From positions 186,001 to 250,000 of the forward strand of contig NZ_BSNM01000027.1 of the NCBI RefSeq assembly GCF_030159995.1: a DNA stretch of 64,000 nucleotides, in the 5' to 3' direction. This DNA is from Litoribrevibacter albus. GTDB taxonomy: Bacteria > Pseudomonadota > Gammaproteobacteria > Pseudomonadales > Litoribrevibacteraceae. The notes below the pieces were generated by a model. It was not told where the DNA came from and ran no database searches. It saw only the letters and a list, made by a program, of their open reading frames with translations. Below, one piece after another: positions 41,742 through 49,687 of the stretch (its first letter is position 1; every line of letters starts with the position of its first letter). The translations under genes and the position numbers were made by a program.

Positions 41742-43442
41742 CTAGGACTGAGGGGCTTTCTTCTGCCTGATCATCGAACGCCATCCACCCGCATTAGGTA
41801 GCATCCCTTTCACACCTCGCCATAACTGACGCTTATACGTATCCCCTAACACTTCTGCGGCACTAAACACACCCGACATAGCTGCACCAACCACACCAGA
41901 GGTCAGAGCGTCCTGTCCGGTTAGAAACAATCCAGCAATTTCCGTTTTTGGTTTCAGCCCTTTTTGCAGATAACGCTGGGGCGTATGAGCCAAACCGTAA
42001 ATTTCACCGTCCTGGTATTTCATGAAATGATGCGTCGACAAAGGCGTAGAGAGTTCGTAATAACTCACCTTCCCTTTTAAATGAGGATATTGCTGATACA
42101 ACACGGCCAATAACCGCTCACTCCAATAGGTCTTTCGTTCTTCATAGTCAGTGTCCCGTTTTCCCCACTGAGAACCAAACCACTGAGAGAACTCGGTTTT
42201 CGGAATTACACTCACCAGCTCCATCACCGACTTTCCTGGGTGACGAACAGGCCAAGTGGAGTCTCTTGCCGCAGAGCTGGAGACATACACAAAAGGAAAG
42301 TCAGCCGTTGAATCCTCTTCAAAGGCTGTCAGAGCTTGATCAAAATCCGCAGAGTGATGAAGCCAACGATTTCCCTTTGGAACACCTAACTCGGAGATAT
42401 CCACATCAAAACCAAGATATAAACAAATGTGACAGGCTGACGACTCAACCACCTTCTCTTCCATCGGTTTACTGAAACGCTTAGCCGAGGGTAAATCCAA
42501 CAAGGATTGAGTGTTAAACCAACCACAATTACTGATCACCGAATCACATGCGATACGGTAACCATCCGCCATTTCTACCCCGGTCACTGCACCGTCAGTC
42601 GCTAATATGCGAGCCACCTCTGCGTAGGTCATGACAGATCCACCCGCCTGTTCGATGGTCGGTAAAATGGATCGAGCAATCTCAGAAGAGCCCCCCCGAG
42701 GATACCAGCCCCCACTCATATAATGATTGGCAATCAGACAATGAAGAAAAAAAGAAGATTGACCTGGCGGCAATCCCAAATCACCCCATTGTGCCGACCA
42801 TACAGCCTTGAGCTCCACATTATCCGTTAATTGATTAAACACTTCGGCCGTCGTCTGGTAATAACACGAGGGCACAAGCTTACTTACGGTTCGACCGATG
42901 GAGGCAGCCCCCGGGAATGACGATGTTTTTCCTGCAAAAAATAAAGGTAGCCAACGCTCAACAGAAAACAGGTAGTGGCAGTACTGTTTTATGGCATTAG
43001 TCTCATTTGGAAAATGTGATTCCAGGAATCGACGATAAGCGCCTTTGCCCAAGGGCGGCCGATAGGTTTGCCCGCCAATGATAAATTCATCATAGACCTC
43101 GCCCAGACTATCCCAGGCCAGTCGTCCCTCTGACATCCAATGAAACAATGCGCCCGGTCCGGTCAGGCGATTCCCCACCTGCCCAACATAATGAACCCCC
43201 ACATCCCACTCGAAGCCATTTCGTTCATAGCTGTGAGTAAACCCGCCCGCCGTGTAATGCTGTTCCAACACCAGAACTTTTCGTCCCATCTTAGCCAGGC
43301 TCGCCGCACAGCTGAGCCCACCGATACCGGAACCAATCACCACATGATCAATCTTTGATGCTTCGACCAGCGCGTCCACTCGATTTGATCGATATCTTCG
43401 TCCAACTTTCGATACTAAGGTTGATGCCTGTTCTTTCACCAT
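41742..43442 (-). CDS. Retinol-saturase/phytoene-desaturase-like FAD oxidoreductase
   Basis: A 566-residue flavoprotein from ATG 43442, which has GGGAGG a few bases upstream; the longer frame starting nine codons earlier lacks a site. The FAD motif is VIGSGIGGLSCAASLAKMGRKVLVLEQHYTAGG. The segment EWDVGVHYVGQVG and the end TGQDALTSGVVGAAMSG are typical of the RetSat/CrtISO/phytoene desaturase family, which saturates, isomerises or desaturates polyene lipids. No phytoene synthase or other carotenoid gene is present, so the substrate may be another unsaturated lipid. A small Rdx/SelW-like gene lies upstream on the same strand, which may supply thiol redox chemistry. Confidence 0.83.
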   Translation of the reverse strand: MVKEQASTLVSKVGRRYRSNRVDALVEASKIDHVVIGSGIGGLSCAASLAKMGRKVLVLEQHYTAGGFTHSYERNGFEWDVGVHYVGQVGNRLTGPGALFHWMSEGRLAWDSLGEVYDEFIIGGQTYRPPLGKGAYRRFLESHFPNETNAIKQYCHYLFSVERWLPLFFAGKTSSFPGAASIGRTVSKLVPSCYYQTTAEVFNQLTDNVELKAVWSAQWGDLGLPPGQSSFFLHCLIANHYMSGGWYPRGGSSEIARSILPTIEQAGGSVMTYAEVARILATDGAVTGVEMADGYRIACDSVISNCGWFNTQSLLDLPSAKRFSKPMEEKVVESSACHICLYLGFDVDISELGVPKGNRWLHHSADFDQALTAFEEDSTADFPFVYVSSSAARDSTWPVRHPGKSVMELVSVIPKTEFSQWFGSQWGKRDTDYEERKTYWSERLLAVLYQQYPHLKGKVSYYELSTPLSTHHFMKYQDGEIYGLAHTPQRYLQKGLKPKTEIAGLFLTGQDALTSGVVGAAMSGVFSAAEVLGDTYKRQLWRGVKGMLPNAGGWRSMIRQKKAPQS

Positions 43443-43541
43443 ATTTTCCTCCCTGAATGTCACTAACACTAAGCCAACGCCTTATATTCCCTGTACACAA
43501 TAACCATCGCCGTCGCTACGTTGCGCTGTTCCTGATTATTA

Positions 43542-43823
43542 CTATTTATCCACATGTCCTAAATCCCGTTCAGGCCATGCGTAGTTACGAACTTTTTGTT
43601 TGATCAGTTTAGCATCAGGAAACCCGCCATCACGCTTTCGTTCCCAGATAAGCTGACCATCAATTTCAATTTGATAGACCCCACCCGTAGCTGGTATCAA
43701 AGTGACACCGCCGAGATCGTCAGAAAACGTTGAAAGCAGTTCCTGAGCCATCCACGCGGCTCTTAATAACCACTGACACTGGCAACAGTAAGTAATGCTA
43801 ATAATTGGTTTCATTTCGGCCAT
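43542..43823 (-). CDS. SelT/SelW/SelH (Rdx) family protein
   Basis: A 93-residue thioredoxin-like protein of the Rdx family. The redox motif is ITYCCQCQWLLRAAWMAQELL (Y-C-x-x-C-x-W pattern with Cys, not selenocysteine). The later GGVYQIEIDGQLIWERKRDGGFPDAKLIKQKVRN gives the family's second half (GxFEV...W.RK..G.FP). In bacteria these proteins are mostly uncharacterised and are presumed to carry out thiol-disulfide reactions in the cytosol. It is about 100 bases upstream of the RetSat-like flavoprotein on the same strand and may form an operon with it. It is divergent from the acyl-CoA synthetase gene. Confidence 0.9.
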   Translation of the reverse strand: MAEMKPIISITYCCQCQWLLRAAWMAQELLSTFSDDLGGVTLIPATGGVYQIEIDGQLIWERKRDGGFPDAKLIKQKVRNYAWPERDLGHVDK

Positions 43824-44053
43824 TCGATTCTTCCAAATTCAGTTTTATAGTAGACCCAGACAACAAACCTCTAAAATCTTTACATCGTAAAGACAGAGCG
43901 CTATGTTTGTCCTGCACAAACACTCCACTTTGGCTATCTTATGATAGGATCTCCCAGCTAGCTAATTCAGGGAGAACCTTCCTTCCGAAGGGAAAGAAAA
44001 GGCCAAAGAGACATAAACGACAGACAACAGAATAAAGAAAACAAGGGAAATTT

Positions 44054-45871
44054 ATGTCAGAAGTACAACAAACTATTCAGTTCAAACAAATCCTGCCTAG
44101 AGTACCAACATTGCTTGCAAACCTTCATAACGTAGTGAAAGGTCTGGTACTGGCAAACAACACCAATCCGGAAAAGAATCACGGGCTTGCATGGTGTATC
44201 GAAAGAGCCGTTAAACGTAATCCGGATGGTATTGCGATTAAAAGCGATCAGGGCAACATCACCTATCGGGAATTTAATCAACGAGCCAATCAAATCGCAC
44301 ACTTCCTGGAAGCGCAGGGCTATCAGATTGGTGACACCATCGCAGTGATGATGGATAACCGCGCCGAGCTATTAATTACCATTGCGGCGTTGGCAAAAAT
44401 CGGTGTTGCGGCGGCGATGGTTAATACCGCACAGACACACAAAGTACTCACGCACAGTATTTCGATCGTTAATCCTAAAGGTGTTATCGTCGGATCGGAA
44501 CTGCATCAATCCATTGATGACATCAAAGCAGAACTTCCACTGTCTGAAGATCAATTTTTCTTTGTACCGGACGGAGATACCGTTTCAGAGATTCCTGGCT
44601 ATCGCCATCTTCCACAGGAAGCCAGTAATTCGCCAAAACACAATCCGGACACGTCGAAACGCGTCAAACGCGACGATCCACTGTTCTATATCTACACCTC
44701 TGGAACCACAGGCTTACCGAAAGCCGCCATCTTTAAGAATGGTCGATGGATGAAAGCCTTTGGCACCTTTGGGTTCATCATCGCGCGACTGAACAAAGAC
44801 GATACGCTCTACTCCACATTGCCGTTGTACCACGCGACCGGCCTGGTGATTTTATGGGGATCAGCGTTGGCTGGCAGTTCTGCCTTTGCAATCCGCCGAA
44901 AATTCAGTGCTAGCCAATTCTGGTCCGACTGTCGTAAATACGATGCAACTGCGATTGGTTATGTGGGTGAATTATGTCGATACCTAATCAATGCACCGGC
45001 GTCTGCTGAGGACAGAAATCATTCCGTCACCAAAATGATCGGTAATGGCCTACGCCCAGGCATCTGGAAAGACTTCAAACAAAGATTCAATATTCAAAAC
45101 GTCTTTGAACTTTACGCCTCAAGTGAAGGTAATGTCGGCTTCTCCAACATCTTTAACTTTGACTGTACTGTGGGCTTCTCTCCCGTGCCATACGCCATTG
45201 TTAAATACGATAAAGAAGCAGACCAGCCAATACGTGACAGCAAAGGCTTCCTTCAACCGGTCAAGAAAGGTGAAGTTGGCTTACTGATTGGTGAGATTTG
45301 TCCGAAAGCACCGTTCGACGGATACAACGACCCGGAGAAGACCAAGTCCTGTATTCTCGAAAACGTCTTCAAACAAGGCGATCGCTATTTTAATACCGGC
45401 GACCTGATGAGACACATGGGCTATCGTCACGCTCAGTTCGTTGATCGCGTGGGAGACACCTTCCGCTGGAAAGGGGAAAACGTATCCACCACAGAAGTCG
45501 AGCACATCCTCAACGAACATCCGGATGTCTCCGAAAGCGTCTGCTACGGTGTTGAAATTCAGGACACCAATGGCCGAGCTGGCATGGTCGCCGTGACACC
45601 GCATGAGAACATTGCGTTTGATCCAAACAAGCTGATGTCTCATCTAAACAGCGAACTACCGAGCTATGCTGTACCTGTCTTTATTCGAGAACAGCAACAG
45701 CTACAAACTACGGGCACCTTTAAATACCAGAAACACACGCTCAAAGACGAAGCATTTAACCCGGAGAAAGTTTCAGACAAACTGTGGGTGTTGTTACCTG
45801 GCGAGCAAGCCTATACAGAGGTTGACCCAACCTTGTATAGCAAGATTCAAGCAGGAGAATTTAGATTTTAA
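44054..45871 (+). CDS. Long-chain acyl-CoA synthetase, FATP/FadD6 type
   Basis: A 605-residue adenylate-forming enzyme that activates fatty acids to acyl-CoA with ATP. The AMP/ATP motif is YIYTSGTTGLPKAA (about residues 213-226), the FATP-type signature includes FELYASSEGN (about 349-358), and the C-terminal hinge and catalytic segment are FNTGDLMR...DRVGDTFRWKGENVSTTEVE. The family (animal FATP/mycobacterial FadD6) prefers long and very long chains and couples uptake to activation. It can feed beta-oxidation or the wax ester synthase in this window. A 93-residue gene begins two bases after its stop codon and should be co-translated. Confidence 0.92.
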   Translation: MSEVQQTIQFKQILPRVPTLLANLHNVVKGLVLANNTNPEKNHGLAWCIERAVKRNPDGIAIKSDQGNITYREFNQRANQIAHFLEAQGYQIGDTIAVMMDNRAELLITIAALAKIGVAAAMVNTAQTHKVLTHSISIVNPKGVIVGSELHQSIDDIKAELPLSEDQFFFVPDGDTVSEIPGYRHLPQEASNSPKHNPDTSKRVKRDDPLFYIYTSGTTGLPKAAIFKNGRWMKAFGTFGFIIARLNKDDTLYSTLPLYHATGLVILWGSALAGSSAFAIRRKFSASQFWSDCRKYDATAIGYVGELCRYLINAPASAEDRNHSVTKMIGNGLRPGIWKDFKQRFNIQNVFELYASSEGNVGFSNIFNFDCTVGFSPVPYAIVKYDKEADQPIRDSKGFLQPVKKGEVGLLIGEICPKAPFDGYNDPEKTKSCILENVFKQGDRYFNTGDLMRHMGYRHAQFVDRVGDTFRWKGENVSTTEVEHILNEHPDVSESVCYGVEIQDTNGRAGMVAVTPHENIAFDPNKLMSHLNSELPSYAVPVFIREQQQLQTTGTFKYQKHTLKDEAFNPEKVSDKLWVLLPGEQAYTEVDPTLYSKIQAGEFRF

Positions 45872-45872
45872 G

Positions 45873-46154
45873 ATGATCAAGCGAGAATTTACGTTTCTTA
45901 AAGAAGCCATCCAGCGTTATCAACAGAAAAGCAATCGAGTGCTGCAACAGCAGCAGCGTCGTTTGCCAGATCAACTAGAAGGGCTGGCACTGCTGCTTGA
46001 GGGACAACCGTATTTCGGAATGAGCTTGGCCGCGCACACTACACGGCGGTTAAAGAACGTTTCGAGTGATCTGTGTGAGACCTTATATCTAACGAACGAT
46101 CTACTCTGTGACAAAGCAACTGAACTGGTCGAACAAGCAGAAGGTCGCAGCTAG
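45873..46154 (+). CDS. Unknown 93-residue protein downstream of acyl-CoA synthetase
   Basis: The start at ATG 45873 immediately follows the synthetase stop codon (TAA 45869-45871), so translation is probably coupled; a GGAG lies further upstream inside the synthetase gene. The product (MIKREFTFLKEAIQRYQQK...) is predicted wholly helical and rich in Gln, Arg and Leu, with a glutamine run (VLQQQQRRLPDQLEGLALL). It has no signal peptide. I do not recognise a family. The coupling suggests a partner or regulator of the synthetase. A strong terminator follows 40 bases later, closing the operon. Confidence 0.7.
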   Translation: MIKREFTFLKEAIQRYQQKSNRVLQQQQRRLPDQLEGLALLLEGQPYFGMSLAAHTTRRLKNVSSDLCETLYLTNDLLCDKATELVEQAEGRS

Positions 46155-46191
46155 ACTACAACTCATATTTTGTTATTTAGCTAAGACACAC

Positions 46192-46223
46192 AAAAAAGGC
46201 AGCTGTTTAAGCTGCCTTTTTTT
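46192..46223. terminator. Bidirectional intrinsic terminator
   Basis: A 13-bp stem (46192-46204 with 46210-46222, core GGCAGCT/AGCTGCC) with loop GTTTA, six A on the left and seven T on the right. It serves the acyl-CoA synthetase operon on the plus strand and the MshEN-domain gene on the minus strand. Confidence 0.92.
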
Positions 46224-46250
46224 GTTAGAACAAATCCCGAGACCTGTCTA

Positions 46251-46952
46251 TTAGGTTCTAGGACGAATCACCAAACGAGTCCCCGAGAAATCTATATTCT
46301 TCAAAGTGATATCACCAAAGCTTTGTGATTTCGGCGCACCGGCAACCCGCAGATTCTCATAACGCACTTCCCCAATTGACGTAGGAACAGCCAACTCAAT
46401 GGAACCGTCGTCATGAATCTTAGCGGTAGGAGAACCATCATACTCCACACCTTCGATATAGGTATCTGCCTCCATCATCGCCAAAACAGGCAACGCAATC
46501 TTAGCCACCGTCTCCATCGTCTGATAACCATCCGCATCTTCCGGACTATCAATCAACGCCAGAAGATCTTCGCGTAGCCCCTGAGCGGTAATGACATCCA
46601 TTTCCAGCTCATTAAGCGGCTCTAAGCCCCCCATTCCTGGTTTGTTCTGAAGTTCTTGTGCAGGCGGCTCATCATTTTCAATTCGAGCGGCATCCGCTTT
46701 AACCACCTGAAACGGCATCATCATCGCAGTGGCTAATGTAGCCGCAAAACGAATACTACTTTGACGTCTCAACGCTTTAGAGATCTGACGATCGGTCAAA
46801 ATACCCAGAGATACCAGGGCCTCACCCAGTCTCAAACCGGATACTTTTTGATGATCTACCGCCTGAGCAAGTTGCTGCTCAGTAACCAGACCTTTATTGA
46901 TAAGTAAGTTACCCAGCCTTGACTTAAACTGGGCCTGAGCAATTCGGCTCAT
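46251..46952 (-). CDS. Membrane-anchored protein with N-terminal MshEN-like domain
   Basis: A 233-residue protein from ATG 46952, chosen because GGAG lies nine bases before it. The first about 60 residues (RLGNLLINKGLVTEQQLAQAV...LRLGEALVSLGILTDRQISKAL) match the N-terminal MshEN-type domain of type II secretion/pilus ATPases, known in some proteins to bind cyclic di-GMP. A basic-hydrophobic segment follows (about 63-85, ending VKADA), which looks like an internal membrane anchor or signal. The rest is probably periplasmic. It carries LEPLNELEMDVITAQG, a motif like the DUF6160/FilA-type surface proteins, and a beta-rich end. No ATPase domain is present. The fusion suggests a link between cytosolic signalling and surface-structure assembly. 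Confidence 0.65.
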   Translation of the reverse strand: MSRIAQAQFKSRLGNLLINKGLVTEQQLAQAVDHQKVSGLRLGEALVSLGILTDRQISKALRRQSSIRFAATLATAMMMPFQVVKADAARIENDEPPAQELQNKPGMGGLEPLNELEMDVITAQGLREDLLALIDSPEDADGYQTMETVAKIALPVLAMMEADTYIEGVEYDGSPTAKIHDDGSIELAVPTSIGEVRYENLRVAGAPKSQSFGDITLKNIDFSGTRLVIRPRT

Positions 46953-47060
46953 AGTATTTATCTCCGTTATATAATTATTATTTATTCTCTCCATCCAACT
47001 TGCGAAGGTACTGCCTTAAAGAGGGTGCTCTCTTAAAGATAGTTAGATAAACACAAAAAC

Positions 47061-47108
47061 GCCCATCAACTTAAACACTTTTAATAGTCAGCGTTTAAGT
47101 TGACGGGC
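47061..47108 (-). terminator. Intrinsic terminator of the PilZ-like gene
   Basis: A 16-bp stem with one wobble position (47061-47076 with 47093-47108, core CAACTTAAAC/GTTTAAGTTG) encloses 16 bases. On the minus strand it is followed by GTTTTTG. It lies about 60 bases after the stop codon. Confidence 0.75.
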
Positions 47109-47166
47109 ATCTTCATTTGCAGTCATCTTTTCACAATTTTCAGGTCACTTGGGTACGACGAATCTC

Positions 47167-48006
47167 CTAAAAGGAAGCCCAAATGTCAGAGCTTGCGATA
47201 TCCACACGCTCTTGTCTGTCATTCGCTTCTACAGCAGAAATGAACAAACGTTTCACCGATCCAGTAATCAGACCAGATTTATCCATTAAAAACGGTAAAT
47301 CCACGCCAGATCGTCGAACTAATGCTTTATCACCAGTTGTAACCGAACGATTCTGAGGAAGTAATACCGAATCAGGAACGCCCACCAAAGGCATACCAGG
47401 AATAAACACAGCCGGAGACTGAACAGCCTCGGTGTAAGGATCTCTCAATAACGTCTTAAAGGCAGAAGGAGCTAATAACTCAACCCCTATCTGTGCGCCC
47501 TCAGAGGAAGGTCTGGACCAACGAATAACACAGATTTTCCATTCAGCATTCTGATGTTCACGTACGCCCATCACTTCGCCAATCTTTGGATAGCCCGCCT
47601 TACGGGGATCGATTTCCAAACAGAAACCACCAGCACTGACATCAATCACCTCAACAGATGCCACTTCCGATTTCTCAAGCGCCACATCTGCCATCACCTC
47701 TTCATAGGAAGAGAATCGCAACATATCGCCTTCAGAGGATTCAGACATTTGATGAATTTGAGGATCAGAAGAGGTTGTGTCTTCTGAACACCATCCATCT
47801 TCCATAGAAGGTAAGCTTGAGAATACTTGATCAAATCCAATACAGACTTGGTACTCGGCTTTCATGCGTAAACGAGGGAACACTCGCTCTGTTAGCTGAG
47901 TTACACGACCGGATTCAGAAGTTTTAGAAGCTGAGAATTCATTGTTGGAGTGAAACACGTCCAGAGCCTGAAACGCATTCATTTCCTTAGTGCTAGGCTG
48001 GTTCAT
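47167..48006 (-). CDS. PilZ-like protein of unknown function
   Basis: A 279-residue soluble protein from ATG 48006; the GGAGG box touches an earlier ATG (48012) but is six bases from this one. The middle (about residues 105-185) has a PilZ-like pattern: VIDVSAGGFCLEI followed by a V-x-R-W strand (CVIRWSRPSSEGAQIGVELL). The canonical RxxxR arginines before it are not clear, so cyclic di-GMP binding is uncertain. The C-terminal 90 residues are beta-rich and unfamiliar. The gene stands alone with its own terminator, just upstream of the MshEN-domain gene, which may belong to the same signalling theme. Confidence 0.55.
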   Translation of the reverse strand: MNQPSTKEMNAFQALDVFHSNNEFSASKTSESGRVTQLTERVFPRLRMKAEYQVCIGFDQVFSSLPSMEDGWCSEDTTSSDPQIHQMSESSEGDMLRFSSYEEVMADVALEKSEVASVEVIDVSAGGFCLEIDPRKAGYPKIGEVMGVREHQNAEWKICVIRWSRPSSEGAQIGVELLAPSAFKTLLRDPYTEAVQSPAVFIPGMPLVGVPDSVLLPQNRSVTTGDKALVRRSGVDLPFLMDKSGLITGSVKRLFISAVEANDRQERVDIASSDIWASF

Positions 48007-48236
48007 TACCATCCTCCGACAGGTTTACCCTGTTCCAATTATTGTTTTTATAGTTATCGTATTTGGAACTATAGCAACAAAATCTAACCATTGCTAAACA
48101 GCAGTTACAAAAAGTTGCTTAAATTGTGAGCTAGTTCATCTTCAAAGATGACTCTTTATTCATGAAAAAATTATTCAGTTTTATGACAAAAAGTTATTGA
48201 CTCTCAAAAAAGGCATCGCTATTATTTCGCTCCGTT

Positions 48237-48312
<76 letters not shown>

Positions 48313-48319
48313 GAATACT

Positions 48320-48349
48320 AAAAAGCCCAGTCAATGACTGGGCTTTTTT
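48320..48349. terminator. Bidirectional terminator after tRNA-Thr
   Basis: A 13-bp stem (48320-48332 with 48336-48348, core GCCCAGTC/GACTGGGC) with a three-base loop and A/T runs on both sides. It ends the tRNA-Thr transcript and, on the minus strand, the M23 peptidase gene. Confidence 0.9.
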
Positions 48350-48353
48350 ATGC

Positions 48354-49193
48354 TTATTTTTTAGGTGGAACCGATTCTTTCATTAGTAACCGTGGGTCCA
48401 CTCGCTGATCAAACCAATTCATTCGCCAATCCAAATGTGCGCCTGTGGCACGGCCGGTTGATCCAATTTCTCCGACTTTCTCACCTTGCTTGATTGATTG
48501 CCCAACCTTTACATCCAGTTTGCTCATATGAAGAAAACTAGAGCTAATGCCATGCCCATGATCAATTACGACCGTACCGCCTGAAAAAAACAAATCCTTT
48601 TCAGCCAGGACAACCACCCCCGAAGCTGGAGCAATCACCGGAGACCCTTCCGGCGCTGCAATATCTAACCCAAAATGAGGTCGGCGTGGCTCTCCGTTAT
48701 AAAAGCGCTGGCTGCCATACACGCCACTGATTAATCCCTTCGCAGGCCAAATAAAAGATTCCATATAATGCGACATATCACCAGAGTTAGCACGAGCCTT
48801 ACGAACCTTGGCAGCTTCCGCCCGAATCCGCTTTAAATGCTCGGGATCTGGTGTAACAGTCCGTTGCGGTACACCTTCGACTTTTTGAATCTTGTATTCT
48901 CTCGCCTCAACCGAATACTGACGAGCAACTTCACGCCCATCTTTCATTTTAAAGATCAAATCCAGCGTTGGACCAAAATCGCGTCCCAGCCCAAGACCAA
49001 AGCTTCGTTCGCCATTAATAATCAACGTTCTTTTGGAAGTGCGAATGGAAACCACCTCATCTGAGGTAAGGTGACCAATCAACAGAGCCCCTTGCTTGAA
49101 GCTCCCCTGCCATTCGACCAAAGCACTTTCTTTTGCCTGCACACCGAAAGCGAACAGCAACCCAATAGAAATTCCCCACAACAACCTACGCAT
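48354..49193 (-). CDS. M23-family peptidase-like envelope protein
   Basis: A 279-residue exported protein (signal peptide about 1-20) with an M23 lysostaphin-like domain at about residues 160-270. The first zinc motif is intact (PHFGLDIAAPEGSPV, HxxxD). The second motif, normally HxH, reads AHLDWRMNW, so the last zinc-binding His is Asp. As far as I recall this variant occurs in related gammaproteobacterial proteins, and Asp can bind zinc, so activity is possible. M23 proteins cut peptidoglycan cross-links or activate amidases. The N-terminal beta-rich region (about 25-130) includes FGLGRDFGPTLDLI. It stands between tRNA genes and convergent with tRNA-Thr. Confidence 0.88.
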   Translation of the reverse strand: MRRLLWGISIGLLFAFGVQAKESALVEWQGSFKQGALLIGHLTSDEVVSIRTSKRTLIINGERSFGLGLGRDFGPTLDLIFKMKDGREVARQYSVEAREYKIQKVEGVPQRTVTPDPEHLKRIRAEAAKVRKARANSGDMSHYMESFIWPAKGLISGVYGSQRFYNGEPRRPHFGLDIAAPEGSPVIAPASGVVVLAEKDLFFSGGTVVIDHGHGISSSFLHMSKLDVKVGQSIKQGEKVGEIGSTGRATGAHLDWRMNWFDQRVDPRLLMKESVPPKK

Positions 49194-49334
49194 GACTTTT
49201 CCTGATTAGAAACCTTTATTTAGGCTATCTATATAAATATTTTTATTTTTTTCATTCAAGGGGTTTACAACGTTTTTTTTCTTCGTATAATGAGCGCCAC
49301 TTGTTAAGGCAACAGCCCAAAACAAGCTACCTGA

Positions 49335-49419
49335 GCGGAAGTGGTGAAATTGGTAGACACGCTGGATTTAGGTTCCAGTGCTTCACGGCGTGAGAGTTCG
49401 AGTCTCTCCTTCCGCACCA
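49335..49419 (+). tRNA. tRNA-Leu (TAG anticodon)
   Basis: 85 bases with encoded CCA and a long variable arm, as in class II tRNAs. The acceptor stem GCGGAAG pairs with CTTCCGC, and the anticodon stem CTGGA/TCCAG encloses TTTAGGT (anticodon TAG). The variable arm is GTGCTTCACGGCGT. It is four bases upstream of tRNA-Gln and probably in one transcript. Confidence 0.97.
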
Positions 49420-49423
49420 TTAC

Positions 49424-49498
49424 AGGGGTATAGCCAAGCGGTAAGGCAACGGGTTTTGATCCCGTCATGCGTTGGTTCGAATCCAGCTACCCCTGCCA
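49424..49498 (+). tRNA. tRNA-Gln (TTG anticodon)
   Basis: 75 bases with encoded CCA. The acceptor stem AGGGGTA pairs with TACCCCT, the D-arm is AGCC...GGCA, and the anticodon stem ACGGG/CCCGT encloses TTTTGAT (anticodon TTG, reading CAA and CAG). The discriminator base is G, as usual for tRNA-Gln. Confidence 0.96.
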
Positions 49499-49613
49499 TC
49501 TTTTTTTCCTTCTCTTATCTCCAACATCAAAACAATCCACCGTTTTAACGTTTCTCTTATATTTATCTCCCGACACTCAAGCATCATCAAACTAAAAGTA
49601 CGCACATAAAAAA

Positions 49614-49632
49614 AGCCAGGTTAACCCCAGCT
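49614..49632 (-). terminator. Intrinsic terminator of the MltC-like gene
   Basis: On the minus strand a seven-pair stem (AGCTGGG with CCTGGCT, two wobble pairs) and a GTTAA loop are followed by seven T. It lies about 60 bases after the stop codon. Confidence 0.65.
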
Positions 49633-49687
49633 TCTTCTCACGTTTTTATTGGTATTTTCTGGATATCAGCATTCAGACCCTAGACGT

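Noticed and set aside
48126-48144. Crp-site-like TGTGA-N6-TCA sequence upstream of the PilZ-like gene
   Set aside because: Only one half is good and its position relative to a promoter is unknown.
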